Source: Kiritimatiellales bacterium
GTDB lineage: Bacteria > Verrucomicrobiota > Kiritimatiellia > Kiritimatiellales > Pontiellaceae
Length of the DNA: 18,463 nucleotides
Assembly: GCA_030621805.1 (NCBI GenBank)
Contig: JAUXGY010000004.1
Span: forward strand, 1-18,463
Reading direction: 5' to 3'
In this document: positions 7,372-13,914 of the stretch, piece after piece
Numbering within the stretch: the stretch's first letter is position 1
Layout: every line of letters starts with the position of its first letter
The notes under the pieces: model-generated
Told to the model about the DNA's origin: nothing
Databases searched by the model: none
The model's input: the letters and a program-made list of their open reading frames with translations, nothing else
Translations under genes and position numbers: made by a program

Positions 7372-7490
7372 TCTTCAGGGCAGGGTGAAATTCCCGACCG
7401 GCGGTGATAGTCCGCGAGTTTTTCCAAGGTTTGGAAAGACATGGTGCAGTGAAATTCTGCAACCGACCGTATAGTCTGGATGGAAGAAGA
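7372..7490 (+). ncRNA. FMN riboswitch (RFN element) aptamer
   Basis: This is the conserved RFN element, which binds flavin mononucleotide in the nascent leader RNA. Its diagnostic segments are present in order: agggcagggtgaaattccc, gaccggcggtgatagtccgc, a variable P3 hairpin region, then gtgaaattctgc, accgaccgtatagtctgg and the closing gaagaaga. Helix P1 is formed by tcttc at 7372-7376 with gaaga at 7486-7490. The element lies between a promoter and a terminator upstream of ribBA. The expected effect is premature termination when FMN is plentiful. Confidence 0.95.
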
Positions 7491-7519
7491 TAACCGGTCG
7501 GTGTCGTAGTGCCGTCGAG

Positions 7520-7554
7520 AAGCCCTGTAGACGTATGTTCTTCAGGGTTTTTTT
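7520..7554 (+). terminator. Riboswitch expression-platform terminator
   Basis: aagccctg (7520-7527) pairs with cagggttt (7543-7550) and runs into an unbroken T tract ending at 7554, a classic intrinsic terminator. Its right arm overlaps tcttcaggg (7539-7547), an exact copy of the nine bases at the start of the aptamer (7372-7380). The 3' strand of P1 (gaaga, 7486-7490) can therefore pair with either copy, which is a plausible antiterminator switch. Confidence 0.85.
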
Positions 7555-7572
7555 ATTTGGAAGGTGGCAACT

Positions 7573-8778
7573 ATGAGTAAAGATATATTCGATCCGATCG
7601 AGGAAGTGATTGAGGCATTCCGCAACGGTGAAATCATCGTGATGACCGACGATGAAGACCGAGAAAACGAGGGCGATCTGGTCTGTGCCGCCGAGGCAGC
7701 CACACCCGAAGCCATTAATTTTATGATTACACATGCGCGCGGCCTTGTCTGCGTTCCAATGGAGGAGGAAATGCTCGCGCGCCTCGGCCTATCACACATG
7801 GTTCCGGCCCATTCTTCCGATAAATACCATACGGCTTTCATGGATTCGGTCGATATCCGCATTGGAACCACCACTGGGATCAGCGCAACGGATCGTTCCA
7901 ATACCGTCCATGCTTTAATCGATGAACGTACAGTGGCCGGTGACTTTATCAAGCCGGGTCACATATTCCCTCTCCAGGCGATGCCGGGCGGAACACTTGA
8001 ACGTGCGGGCCACACTGAGGGCACCGTGGATCTGGCTCGGATCTGCGGCCTGAAACCTGCAGGTGTAATCTGTGAGATCTTACGTGAAGATGGTGAAATG
8101 GCGCGCGTACCCGAGCTACGAAAATTTGCCGATACGCACGGCCTGAAAATGACGGCTGTTTCGGAAGTTATTAAATACCGCTACACCCACGAGTCGCTCG
8201 TTCAGCCCGATCGGGAAGTAAATATGCCGACCGATGCGGGGCTGTTCCGTATGACAATCTATAGCTCGATCGTTGATAATAAAGACCACCTTGCACTGGT
8301 CTGCGGAGACTCGGAGTCTGGAAAACTTCCGCTGGTGCGCATGCATAGCGAATGTCTGACCGGCGATGTTTTTCACTCGCGGCGTTGCGATTGTGGCGCG
8401 CAGCTGGAAGCGGCTATGCAGGCGGTTCAGGCTCACGGATACGGAGCCATTGTCTACATGCGTCAAGAGGGACGCGGTATCGGGCTGGCCAAGAAAATCC
8501 ATGCCTACGAGCTACAGGATGAAGGCATGGACACGGTCGAGGCGAATGAGCATCTTGGCTTCAATGCCGATCTGCGCGACTACGGAATCGGCGCGCAGAT
8601 ACTGGCTGATCTGGACATGAAGAAAATCAAGCTGCTGACCAATAATCCAGCTAAGATTAAGGGGCTTGATAAATATGGAATTAAAGTGGAGGAACGCGTT
8701 TCTCTCATGCTTCCCTCCCACGAGCACAACGAAAAATATCTCGCCACCAAGCGCGATAAGCTGGGGCATATTATTTGA
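7573..8778 (+). CDS. ribBA: Bifunctional DHBP synthase / GTP cyclohydrolase II (RibBA)
   Basis: Catalyses both entry reactions of riboflavin synthesis: ribulose-5-phosphate to 3,4-dihydroxy-2-butanone-4-phosphate, and GTP to the pyrimidine branch. The N-terminal RibB half contains DDEDRENEGDL (26-36) and RAGHTEG (144-150). The C-terminal RibA half has the zinc cysteines C261, C272 and C274 (ECLTGDVFHSRRCDC) and the GTP-site motif QEGRGIGL (298-305). At 401 aa it is the normal length of a fused RibBA, with both halves intact. I chose ATG 7573 because aaggtgg lies five bases upstream. A GTG at 7564 overlaps that site and is unlikely. It is the first gene after the FMN riboswitch. Confidence 0.96.
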   Translation: MSKDIFDPIEEVIEAFRNGEIIVMTDDEDRENEGDLVCAAEAATPEAINFMITHARGLVCVPMEEEMLARLGLSHMVPAHSSDKYHTAFMDSVDIRIGTTTGISATDRSNTVHALIDERTVAGDFIKPGHIFPLQAMPGGTLERAGHTEGTVDLARICGLKPAGVICEILREDGEMARVPELRKFADTHGLKMTAVSEVIKYRYTHESLVQPDREVNMPTDAGLFRMTIYSSIVDNKDHLALVCGDSESGKLPLVRMHSECLTGDVFHSRRCDCGAQLEAAMQAVQAHGYGAIVYMRQEGRGIGLAKKIHAYELQDEGMDTVEANEHLGFNADLRDYGIGAQILADLDMKKIKLLTNNPAKIKGLDKYGIKVEERVSLMLPSHEHNEKYLATKRDKLGHII

Positions 8779-8836
8779 TGACGATTGAAACGTGAGGCGT
8801 GACCAAAAACAATCACGCCTCACGTTTCAATCGTCA
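8779..8836. repeat. Perfect 24-bp inverted repeat between ribBA and ribH
   Basis: The arms 8779-8802 and 8813-8836 are exact reverse complements over 24 bases with a 10-base loop (ccaaaaacaa). The left arm starts at the base after the ribBA stop codon, and the right arm ends 15 bases before the ribH start. There is no T tract, so it is not an ordinary terminator. In RNA it would be a very stable hairpin that could set processing or stability of the message; in DNA it resembles a REP- or MITE-like repeat. Confidence 0.95.
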
Positions 8837-8851
8837 CGCGAGGAACGAGTC

Positions 8852-9364
8852 ATGGGAAAAGGAATTAAAAACGAAATTGAACCCATTGGAGGGATCGGTG
8901 CACACCAAGTATTGGGGAATCTCGATGCTTCCGGCATGCGGTTCGGGATTGTTGTGTCTCGTTTTAACGATGAGTTGACGAATGAACTTTGCCGGAGCGC
9001 CTATCACTGTTTAGAAAGGAATGGCGCAAAGCCGGGCACCATTGATGTGGTGCGGGTGCCGGGTGCCTACGAGATTCCGGTGGTGGTCGACAAGCTGGCC
9101 TCCAGCGGAAACTACAGCGCGTTGATCGTGCTTGGCGTGGTTGTAGAAGGTGAAACGCAACATGCCCAAATGATCATCGACACCACTGGCCAGAGCATTC
9201 TCGACATCTCCTGCCGCCAAAAGGTTCCGATCATTAACGAAATCGTCGGTGTCCGGACATGGGCACAGGCCGAGGCTCGATGTTTGGGGGGCGAGAACAC
9301 GCGGGGCTGGTATGCTGCCGAAGCCGCCATCGAAACCGCCCGCGTCTACCAGCAACTTGGATAA
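8852..9364 (+). CDS. ribH: 6,7-dimethyl-8-ribityllumazine synthase (RibH)
   Basis: Condenses the RibBA-derived dihydroxybutanone phosphate with 5-amino-6-ribitylaminouracil to give lumazine, the penultimate riboflavin step; in this family it often forms capsid-like oligomers. Recognisable motifs are SRFNDELTNEL (36-46), VPGAYEIP (69-76), VLGVVVEGETQHAQ (93-106, with the catalytic-site His at 104) and TRGWYAAEAA (150-159). The 170-aa length fits the family with a slightly long N-terminus. An in-frame GTG at 8792 would extend the protein through the palindrome. ATG 8852, with agga seven bases upstream, is the better start. nusB follows after four bases. Confidence 0.93.
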   Translation: MGKGIKNEIEPIGGIGAHQVLGNLDASGMRFGIVVSRFNDELTNELCRSAYHCLERNGAKPGTIDVVRVPGAYEIPVVVDKLASSGNYSALIVLGVVVEGETQHAQMIIDTTGQSILDISCRQKVPIINEIVGVRTWAQAEARCLGGENTRGWYAAEAAIETARVYQQLG

Positions 9365-9368
9365 TTTT

Positions 9369-9839
9369 ATGCAAAAGAAAAAAGTAAACGGTCGGCGTGA
9401 GACGCGTGAGTGGATTATTCAGTTTTTGTTTCAGCTCGATTTTAATTCGACGCCGATCGATGTCGCGTTGAAGGATTTCTGGGAGGAGAAGGAACCATCC
9501 GAACGTGAAAAAACCTATGCCGAGGAAATCATCAAAGGGGTAGTGCAGCGTAAGGACGAGCTAGATGATCGACTTTCGCAATATGCCAAGCGCTGGGATT
9601 CCGAACGCATGGGTGCGGTAGATCGTACCGTGATGCGCGTGGCCCTCTTTGAAATGCTCTATCGCGAAGACGTGCCGCCCGTCGTATCGATCAACGAAGC
9701 GGTCCATTTTGCCAAGGATTTTAGTAGCTTCCAGTCCGGTCGTTTTGTCAACGGCGTGCTCGACCGTATCCGCAAAGAAATCGACCGTCCGGCCCGCAGC
9801 ACCTATAAGCCTCCGAAGGAAGGCGACCAATGCAGCTAA
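9369..9839 (+). CDS. nusB: Transcription antitermination factor NusB
   Basis: NusB pairs with NusE (ribosomal protein S10) on boxA RNA to promote antitermination, chiefly in rRNA operons. The N-terminal RRETREWIIQFLFQLDF (9-25) and the C-terminal segments RMGAVDRTVMRVALFEMLY (80-98) and VSINEAVHFAKDFSS (106-120), ending FVNGVLDRI, are typical NusB helices. The 156-aa length is normal. ATG 9369 lies four bases after the ribH stop with little Shine-Dalgarno sequence, so translation is probably coupled to ribH. A longer frame opening inside ribH (9249) gives an N-terminus unlike NusB and was not used. The ribH-nusB pairing is widespread in bacteria. Confidence 0.93.
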   Translation: MQKKKVNGRRETREWIIQFLFQLDFNSTPIDVALKDFWEEKEPSEREKTYAEEIIKGVVQRKDELDDRLSQYAKRWDSERMGAVDRTVMRVALFEMLYREDVPPVVSINEAVHFAKDFSSFQSGRFVNGVLDRIRKEIDRPARSTYKPPKEGDQCS

Positions 9840-9853
9840 AGGTGCAGATTTCT

Positions 9854-9950
9854 GATTTTAGATTGCCGATTGCCGATTTGTGGGTCTGCGACGCCTTTGG
9901 CAAGAAGAGGCCAACGCCGATGGAGTTCTATAAATCGGCAATCAAAAATC
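9854..9950. repeat. 18-bp inverted repeat in the nusB-ftsY gap
   Basis: Arms 9854-9871 and 9933-9950 are reverse complements with one mismatch in 18. They flank a 61-base spacer that contains its own short hairpin (ttggc/gccaa, 9897-9914). The left arm continues as a short tandem (attgccg twice, then attt), and a degenerate copy (attggcaat) follows the right arm at 9955. It shares no evident sequence with the palindrome after ribBA but occupies the equivalent position after a gene of the operon. Confidence 0.8.
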
Positions 9951-10034
9951 CTCAATTGGCAATATTTCGCCAACCCATGGAGGCTGTATGATTATGAAAT
10001 ATAAAATGGATAGAAGTTTGGGAGAAAGAGCCTA

Positions 10035-10925
10035 ATGGTCGCCTGGGCTTCTGCACTTTCCAAGACCCGCAACATGCTTAAGCAGGTCTTTTCGCCATCG
10101 GTCGGCGATGTTGACGAACTCAATATTGAAGACCTCGAAGAGATTCTCCTTCGGTCCGATGTTCCGGTGCGATTGGTCATGGAAATTGTAGACCAACTTG
10201 CCTCCGCCCCTCGTAAGGTTTCCCGCAAGGAGCTATTACGCGACCTGCTTTTGAGCGAGCTTGGCGAAGCTCATTCCTTTTTCTGGCCAACGAACAAGAA
10301 CCCGTTTGTCCTTCTATTACTTGGTGTTAATGGCTCCGGGAAAACCACCACCGCCGCCAAGCTCGCCAAACTGGCCAGCGGGCAGGGACTCAAGCCGATG
10401 CTCTGCGGATCCGATACCTTCCGTGCCGCGGGCTCCTCCCAACTCAAACTTTGGAGCGAAAAGGTGGGTTGCAACTTTGTGGGCGGCGAAATGGGGGCCG
10501 ATGCTGCAGGCGTGGCCTATAATGCGGTCGAGGAGGCTATCGCCAACGGCTGCGACCCGGTCATTGTCGACTCCGCCGGGCGGATGCATACCAAGACCCC
10601 GCTGATGGACGAATTGCCTAAAATGTGCCGCTCGATGGATAAACGCCACGCCGGTGCACCGCACGAAGTCTGGATGGTGCTCGATGCCTCGTTGGGGCAG
10701 AATGCCATCATTCAGGCCAAGCAGTTTCATCAGGTTGTTCCCCTCTCAGGAATCGTCATCACCAAACTCGACGGGTCCTCCAAAGCGGGCTTTCTTTTTT
10801 CCGTGCGCAGCGAACTCAACGTGCCGATCCTTTTCACCGGCCTCGGCGAAGGCGAAGACGACCTCGTCCCCTTCGATCCAATAGAGTTTGTTGATGCACT
10901 GTTTGGCGAAAGTGGAGGAGAATAA
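10035..10925 (+). CDS. ftsY: Signal recognition particle receptor FtsY (NG domain only)
   Basis: SRP GTPase that docks ribosome-SRP complexes at the membrane for co-translational insertion. The 296-aa protein consists of the N helical bundle (about 1-85) and the GTPase G domain, without the long acidic A domain seen in E. coli. GTPase motifs are G1 GVNGSGKTT (97-105), G2 DTFRAA (127-132), G3 DSAGR (179-183, Ser where DTAGR is usual), G4 TKLDG (243-247) and the closing GLGEGEDDL (269-277), which is characteristic of FtsY rather than Ffh. No Ffh-type M domain follows. ATG 10035 has gggagaaag upstream and is the first start after an in-frame stop at 10011. It sits between nusB and ribD, separated from each by an inverted repeat. 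Confidence 0.93.
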   Translation: MVAWASALSKTRNMLKQVFSPSVGDVDELNIEDLEEILLRSDVPVRLVMEIVDQLASAPRKVSRKELLRDLLLSELGEAHSFFWPTNKNPFVLLLLGVNGSGKTTTAAKLAKLASGQGLKPMLCGSDTFRAAGSSQLKLWSEKVGCNFVGGEMGADAAGVAYNAVEEAIANGCDPVIVDSAGRMHTKTPLMDELPKMCRSMDKRHAGAPHEVWMVLDASLGQNAIIQAKQFHQVVPLSGIVITKLDGSSKAGFLFSVRSELNVPILFTGLGEGEDDLVPFDPIEFVDALFGESGGE

Positions 10926-11003
10926 ACACGAAGGCTCGAAGAACACAAAGTGGGGTGGATTAGGGTATATATGGGCTTAGTGATCTTAGAGTCTTGGTGT
11001 TTA
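10923..11003. repeat. Imperfect 25-28 bp inverted repeat in the ftsY-ribD gap
   Basis: The arms 10926-10950 and 10976-11000 are reverse complements at 20 of 25 positions. Three more pairs extend them to 10923-10950 and 10976-11003, so the left arm includes the ftsY stop codon. The right arm ends seven bases before the ribD start and therefore covers its ribosome-binding region, where no clear Shine-Dalgarno sequence is visible. The left arm is built of words such as acacgaaggctcgaagaaca, unlike the neighbouring genes. Confidence 0.75.
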
Positions 11004-11010
11004 AAATATC

Positions 11011-12018
11011 ATGCATACGGATAAAAAATTCATGATGCGGGCGATTGAACTGGCGAAGTTGGGCGAAGGGTTGACCCGTCCGAATCCGCCGGTGGGTGCG
11101 GTGCTGGTGCTGGAAGATCAAGTCATTGCCGAGGGGTGGCACCGTAAGGCGGGCAAAGACCATGCTGAGCGCGACTGCCTTAAAAAACTTCCCCCCATGC
11201 CGGTCAACCTGGGCTCTGCCACGCTCTATGTGACTTTGGAGCCTTGTTCCACCCATGGGCGCACACCGCCCTGCACGGATCTGATTTTGGAAAAGGGAAT
11301 CGGTCGTGTGGTGGTTTCCGTTGAGGATTTGAATCTAAAACACGCCGGGCGTGGATTCGATATTTTGAGAGATGCTGGCGTGGATGTGGTCACTGGAATC
11401 TGTGAGGTAGCGGGACACAAACTGATTGCGCCATTCGAAAAATTCATCACCACCGGAATGCCGTACGTCAGCCTCAAACTGGCATCGACACTGGATGGTC
11501 GGATTGCGGATAGTGAAGGGAACTCAAAGTGGATCACGGGTCCCGAAGCCCGCGAGCGGGTGCAGGAAATGCGCCGCCGGGCGGATGCGATCATGGTCGG
11601 AGCGGCAACGATTATTGCGGATGATCCCTCGTTGCTTCCACGACCCTCCGAAGGCCGCCATCCGTGGCGGGTTGTGATTGGAAAAACCATTCCATCGAAT
11701 GCGAAGGTCCTGACGGATGAGGCGGCGGAGCAGACCTGGGTGCGTACGGGTTCACTAAAAGAAATTTTAAAGGAACTTGCTGAGCGTGATGTGATGCAGG
11801 TGCTTTGCGAGGGCGGTGGAAAGCTTGCGGCCGGGTTGATTGAAGAAGGATTGGTGGATGAATTTTATTTTTTCATCGCCCCTAAATTAATGGGCGCGGA
11901 CGGGATTCCAAACTTTGCCAAAAGAGGCGGGTTGATGGCCGATATAAAAAACCTGAAGTTCCAAACCATGGAACAGCTGGGTGATGATGTGTTGATTAAA
12001 GCGAAATTGGAGAAATAG
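11011..12018 (+). CDS. ribD: Bifunctional riboflavin deaminase/reductase RibD
   Basis: Performs the deamination and the side-chain reduction that turn the RibA product into 5-amino-6-ribitylamino-uracil phosphate. The N-terminal deaminase has the zinc signature HAE (H51, E53) and the cysteines of PCSTHGRTPPC (C79, C88). The C-terminal reductase begins near SLKLASTLDGRIA (residue ~153) and includes KWITG and CEGGGKLAAGLI, as in family members. At 335 aa it is slightly shorter than the 360-370 aa common for RibD, with a compact linker. The ATG is the first plausible start after the inverted repeat. The lack of an obvious ribosome site may make its translation weak or structure-dependent. Confidence 0.94.
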   Translation: MHTDKKFMMRAIELAKLGEGLTRPNPPVGAVLVLEDQVIAEGWHRKAGKDHAERDCLKKLPPMPVNLGSATLYVTLEPCSTHGRTPPCTDLILEKGIGRVVVSVEDLNLKHAGRGFDILRDAGVDVVTGICEVAGHKLIAPFEKFITTGMPYVSLKLASTLDGRIADSEGNSKWITGPEARERVQEMRRRADAIMVGAATIIADDPSLLPRPSEGRHPWRVVIGKTIPSNAKVLTDEAAEQTWVRTGSLKEILKELAERDVMQVLCEGGGKLAAGLIEEGLVDEFYFFIAPKLMGADGIPNFAKRGGLMADIKNLKFQTMEQLGDDVLIKAKLEK

Positions 12019-12020
12019 GA

Positions 12021-12647
12021 ATGTTTACAGGAATTGTGCAGCGGCTAGGAAATATTACCGAACTTAAAATGGATGGCACGGCCGGGAGGATCACGATGAT
12101 ACCGAACCGGCCATTCGATAAATCGATTGGTCTGGGCGACAGCATTGCCGTGAATGGAACCTGCCTGACCGTGGCAGCAATCGAGGCCGATGCCCTCATG
12201 TTTGATGTGCTCGGCGAGACATTCGACAAAACCAACCTTGGTGAAAAGAAGCCCGGCGACCTTGTGAATTTGGAGCAGGCACTGGCGCTGGGCGATACGC
12301 TCGGGGGGCATATTGTGACCGGTCATGTCGATAATACCGGCACGGTGGCGAAAGTGGAGGAAGTGGGGCGCGACTTTAAATTTACGATCGAATGCTCGCG
12401 CGACATGCTGATGTTGATGGTTTACAAAGGTTCAATCGCCATTGATGGCATTTCGCTGACCGTGGCTGAGCTAACCGATACCGGCTTCATTGTCTACATC
12501 ATCCCGCACACGATCCAGGAAACGGACATGTCGGAGTTCAAGGTTGGAACCCAGGTTAACCTTGAGGCCGATATTCTCGGCAAGCACGTCCAGCGCATCC
12601 TCGAATTTGGCGGCGGGCAGGATTATCGCCTGGATTTGAATGGCTGA
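12021..12647 (+). CDS. ribE: Riboflavin synthase alpha chain (RibE, also called RibC)
   Basis: Dismutates two lumazine molecules into riboflavin and the RibD product, the last step of the pathway. It shows the diagnostic start MFTGIVQ and the internal duplication of the family: GDSIAVNGTCLTV (39-51) in the N-terminal barrel and KGSIAIDGISLTV (136-148) in the C-terminal barrel. GGHIVTGHVD (95-104) lies between them. The 208-aa length is typical. It follows ribD after two bases, with ggag inside the ribD end as its ribosome site, so the two are almost certainly co-transcribed and coupled. No clear terminator follows. Confidence 0.95.
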   Translation: MFTGIVQRLGNITELKMDGTAGRITMIPNRPFDKSIGLGDSIAVNGTCLTVAAIEADALMFDVLGETFDKTNLGEKKPGDLVNLEQALALGDTLGGHIVTGHVDNTGTVAKVEEVGRDFKFTIECSRDMLMLMVYKGSIAIDGISLTVAELTDTGFIVYIIPHTIQETDMSEFKVGTQVNLEADILGKHVQRILEFGGGQDYRLDLNG

Positions 12648-12649
12648 AT

Positions 12650-12781
12650 GTAGACGGAAGCTTACTTCTTTTTGGCGTAACCACCTGCTCCGTTGGATAG
12701 GGGCTTGTGCGTTGCTTTATCATTGCAATGGATAGAAAGAATCTGGGGTTCTTCCGCAACGGAGCTGGAAGCCCCGTCTAC
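12650..12781. repeat. Nested inverted repeats after ribE
   Basis: Two exact inverted repeats are nested: gtagacgg (12650-12657) with ccgtctac (12774-12781) outside, and gctccgttg (12687-12695) with caacggagc (12757-12765) inside. Together they could fold a 132-base transcript into a branched structure, with unequal lengths between the two stems (29 and 8 bases). The left outer arm starts three bases after the ribE stop. It could mark the operon's 3' end, a structured RNA or a degraded mobile sequence; nothing decides between them. Confidence 0.5.
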
Positions 12782-12838
12782 GGTGATGGCTTTGGCACCA
12801 AGCGCGTAGTGCGAGTTCGAATCCATTCTAGAGTTCAT
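12662..12838 (-). CDS. Doubtful small hypothetical protein
   Basis: A 58-aa frame ends 15 bases from the convergent ribE stop. Its codon usage looks reasonably coding-like, and it ends in a lysine run (AKKK). I recognise no domain, and no Shine-Dalgarno sequence precedes the ATG. An upstream in-frame ATG at 12907 would give 81 aa but would place its start 12 bases from the start of the divergent HigA-like gene. The frame overlaps the nested inverted repeats, so the apparent coding may be accidental. Confidence 0.25.
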   Translation of the reverse strand: MNSRMDSNSHYALGAKAITVDGASSSVAEEPQILSIHCNDKATHKPLSNGAGGYAKKK

Positions 12839-12919
12839 GCGCGACAGAGAACCCGCATCTACATTTTGACTTGCTGAAAATAAGGGGTTATGTTCCCGAA
12901 TTTCCATGGAGACAGGGCA

Positions 12920-13147
12920 ATGAAGGTAGGGAAGATAACAACAGAAGATGAGTACGAGATGGCATTGTTGCGTATCGAGGTTTTGATGGATCTGCCGGAA
13001 TGTGACTCTGTTGTTGAAGAACTTCATGTGCTTTCAGTTGCTGCCGAGCGCTACGAGGACAAGTTGTATCCGATGGTTCGCCCAAGTATCTCGAAAATTA
13101 TTCAATTCAGGGAAGAGCAAGCCGGCGTGTTGAGGAAGGGTTCCTAA
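12920..13147 (+). CDS. HigA-like antitoxin N-terminal domain protein, no helix-turn-helix
   Basis: A 75-aa protein matching the start of a common HigA-type antitoxin group: KITTEDEYEMALLRIEVLMD (5-24), then an acidic linker, then EELHVLSVAAERYEDKLYPM (33-52) and a segment predicting ISKIIQFREEQ (58-68). In full-length relatives a DNA-binding helix-turn-helix follows, but here the gene stops, so the protein cannot bind DNA in the usual way. No HigB-like toxin lies beside it. A ggag motif precedes the ATG by eight bases. An in-frame ATG at 12890 would add ten residues with no family match. Its stop overlaps the next gene's start (taatg), which implies translational coupling to the deacetylase gene. 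The recognition is from sequence memory and is moderately certain. Confidence 0.65.
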   Translation: MKVGKITTEDEYEMALLRIEVLMDLPECDSVVEELHVLSVAAERYEDKLYPMVRPSISKIIQFREEQAGVLRKGS

Positions 13148-13914
13148 TGTTGCGTAATTTCTTTTTTCTTCTGTTGATTGTTTCCCTGTGCGGGTGCCAT
13201 GCTCCGATGCATCATGACCATTTGCCGCGTCCCTCTGTGGTGGTTCGCCAGAAGCAAATCTTTTTGGTGATTGATGACGCCGGGTTGGATTTGAATGAAA
13301 TCCGGCAGTTTATGGAGATTCCTGTCCCGATGACGATTGCAGTGCTGCCGCATCTCAAGAAGACGCGGGAGGTGTGCGTGGAAATCCATCGCCATGCGGA
13401 TAAGGAATTGATCCTCCACCAGCCAATGGAAGCATACGATGCAACGAAAAAGACGGGGGATGGTGCGATCTACGACCGGACGAACCCGGCGGATGTTGTG
13501 AAGATTCTCGATTATAATCTGGCCTCGGTACGTGGGGCCGTGGGAATAAATAATCATATGGGTTCGCGGGTCACGGAAAACGAAGTTTTGATGGATGCTG
13601 TATTGTGCTACTGCCGGGCGAACGGACTCTATTTTCTCGATAGCAAAACCGCCTATAATTCCGTCGTTCCGAAGATGGCGGAGCACGAGCACATTCATCT
13701 GGAGGAGCGGGATGTTTTTCTGGATATTCAGCACGACCGTGAGAGTGTTCGCCGCGCATGGGGCAACACAGTGGCTAAGGCACGGGAAAACGGCTACGTC
13801 ATCGCCATCGGCCATATCTGGAGCAAGGAGACCGCCGCCGCCATTCGCGACAGCTACCAAACCCTGCAAAACCAAGGTTATACCTTTCATGTGCTTTCGG
13901 AGCTTTACGAATGA
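13147..13914 (+). CDS. Divergent polysaccharide deacetylase family protein (YibQ type), probable lipoprotein
   Basis: A 255-aa exported protein of the divergent polysaccharide deacetylase family (Pfam Polysacc_deac_2, YibQ). Family motifs occur in order: LVIDDAG (40-46), LHQPMEAYD (90-98), GINNHMGSRVTEN (133-145), YFLDSKT (162-168) and AIGHIWSKETAAAI (220-233). The acidic pair in IDD and the histidines of NNHMGS and IGH are candidates for metal binding. The actual substrate of the family is unsettled; an envelope polysaccharide is likely. The N-terminus is a signal peptide with a near-lipobox (LCGC, C17 or C15). It starts inside the stop of the HigA-like gene, and its own stop overlaps the dehydrogenase start (atga). 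Confidence 0.85.
   Translation: MLRNFFFLLLIVSLCGCHAPMHHDHLPRPSVVVRQKQIFLVIDDAGLDLNEIRQFMEIPVPMTIAVLPHLKKTREVCVEIHRHADKELILHQPMEAYDATKKTGDGAIYDRTNPADVVKILDYNLASVRGAVGINNHMGSRVTENEVLMDAVLCYCRANGLYFLDSKTAYNSVVPKMAEHEHIHLEERDVFLDIQHDRESVRRAWGNTVAKARENGYVIAIGHIWSKETAAAIRDSYQTLQNQGYTFHVLSELYE

Noticed and set aside
12655..12673. Intrinsic terminator after ribE (gaag / cttc followed by ttttt)
   Set aside because: The stem is only four base pairs with a four-base loop, too weak to call with confidence.
12687..12765. Integron attC-like site (gttggat with inverted repeats)
   Set aside because: The required partner R'' core (RYYYAAC) is missing, and no integrase or cassette structure is nearby.
12815..12824. 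gttcgaatcc resembling a tRNA T-loop
   Set aside because: The bases on either side cannot form the five-pair T-stem, and no acceptor, D or anticodon arms are found upstream.
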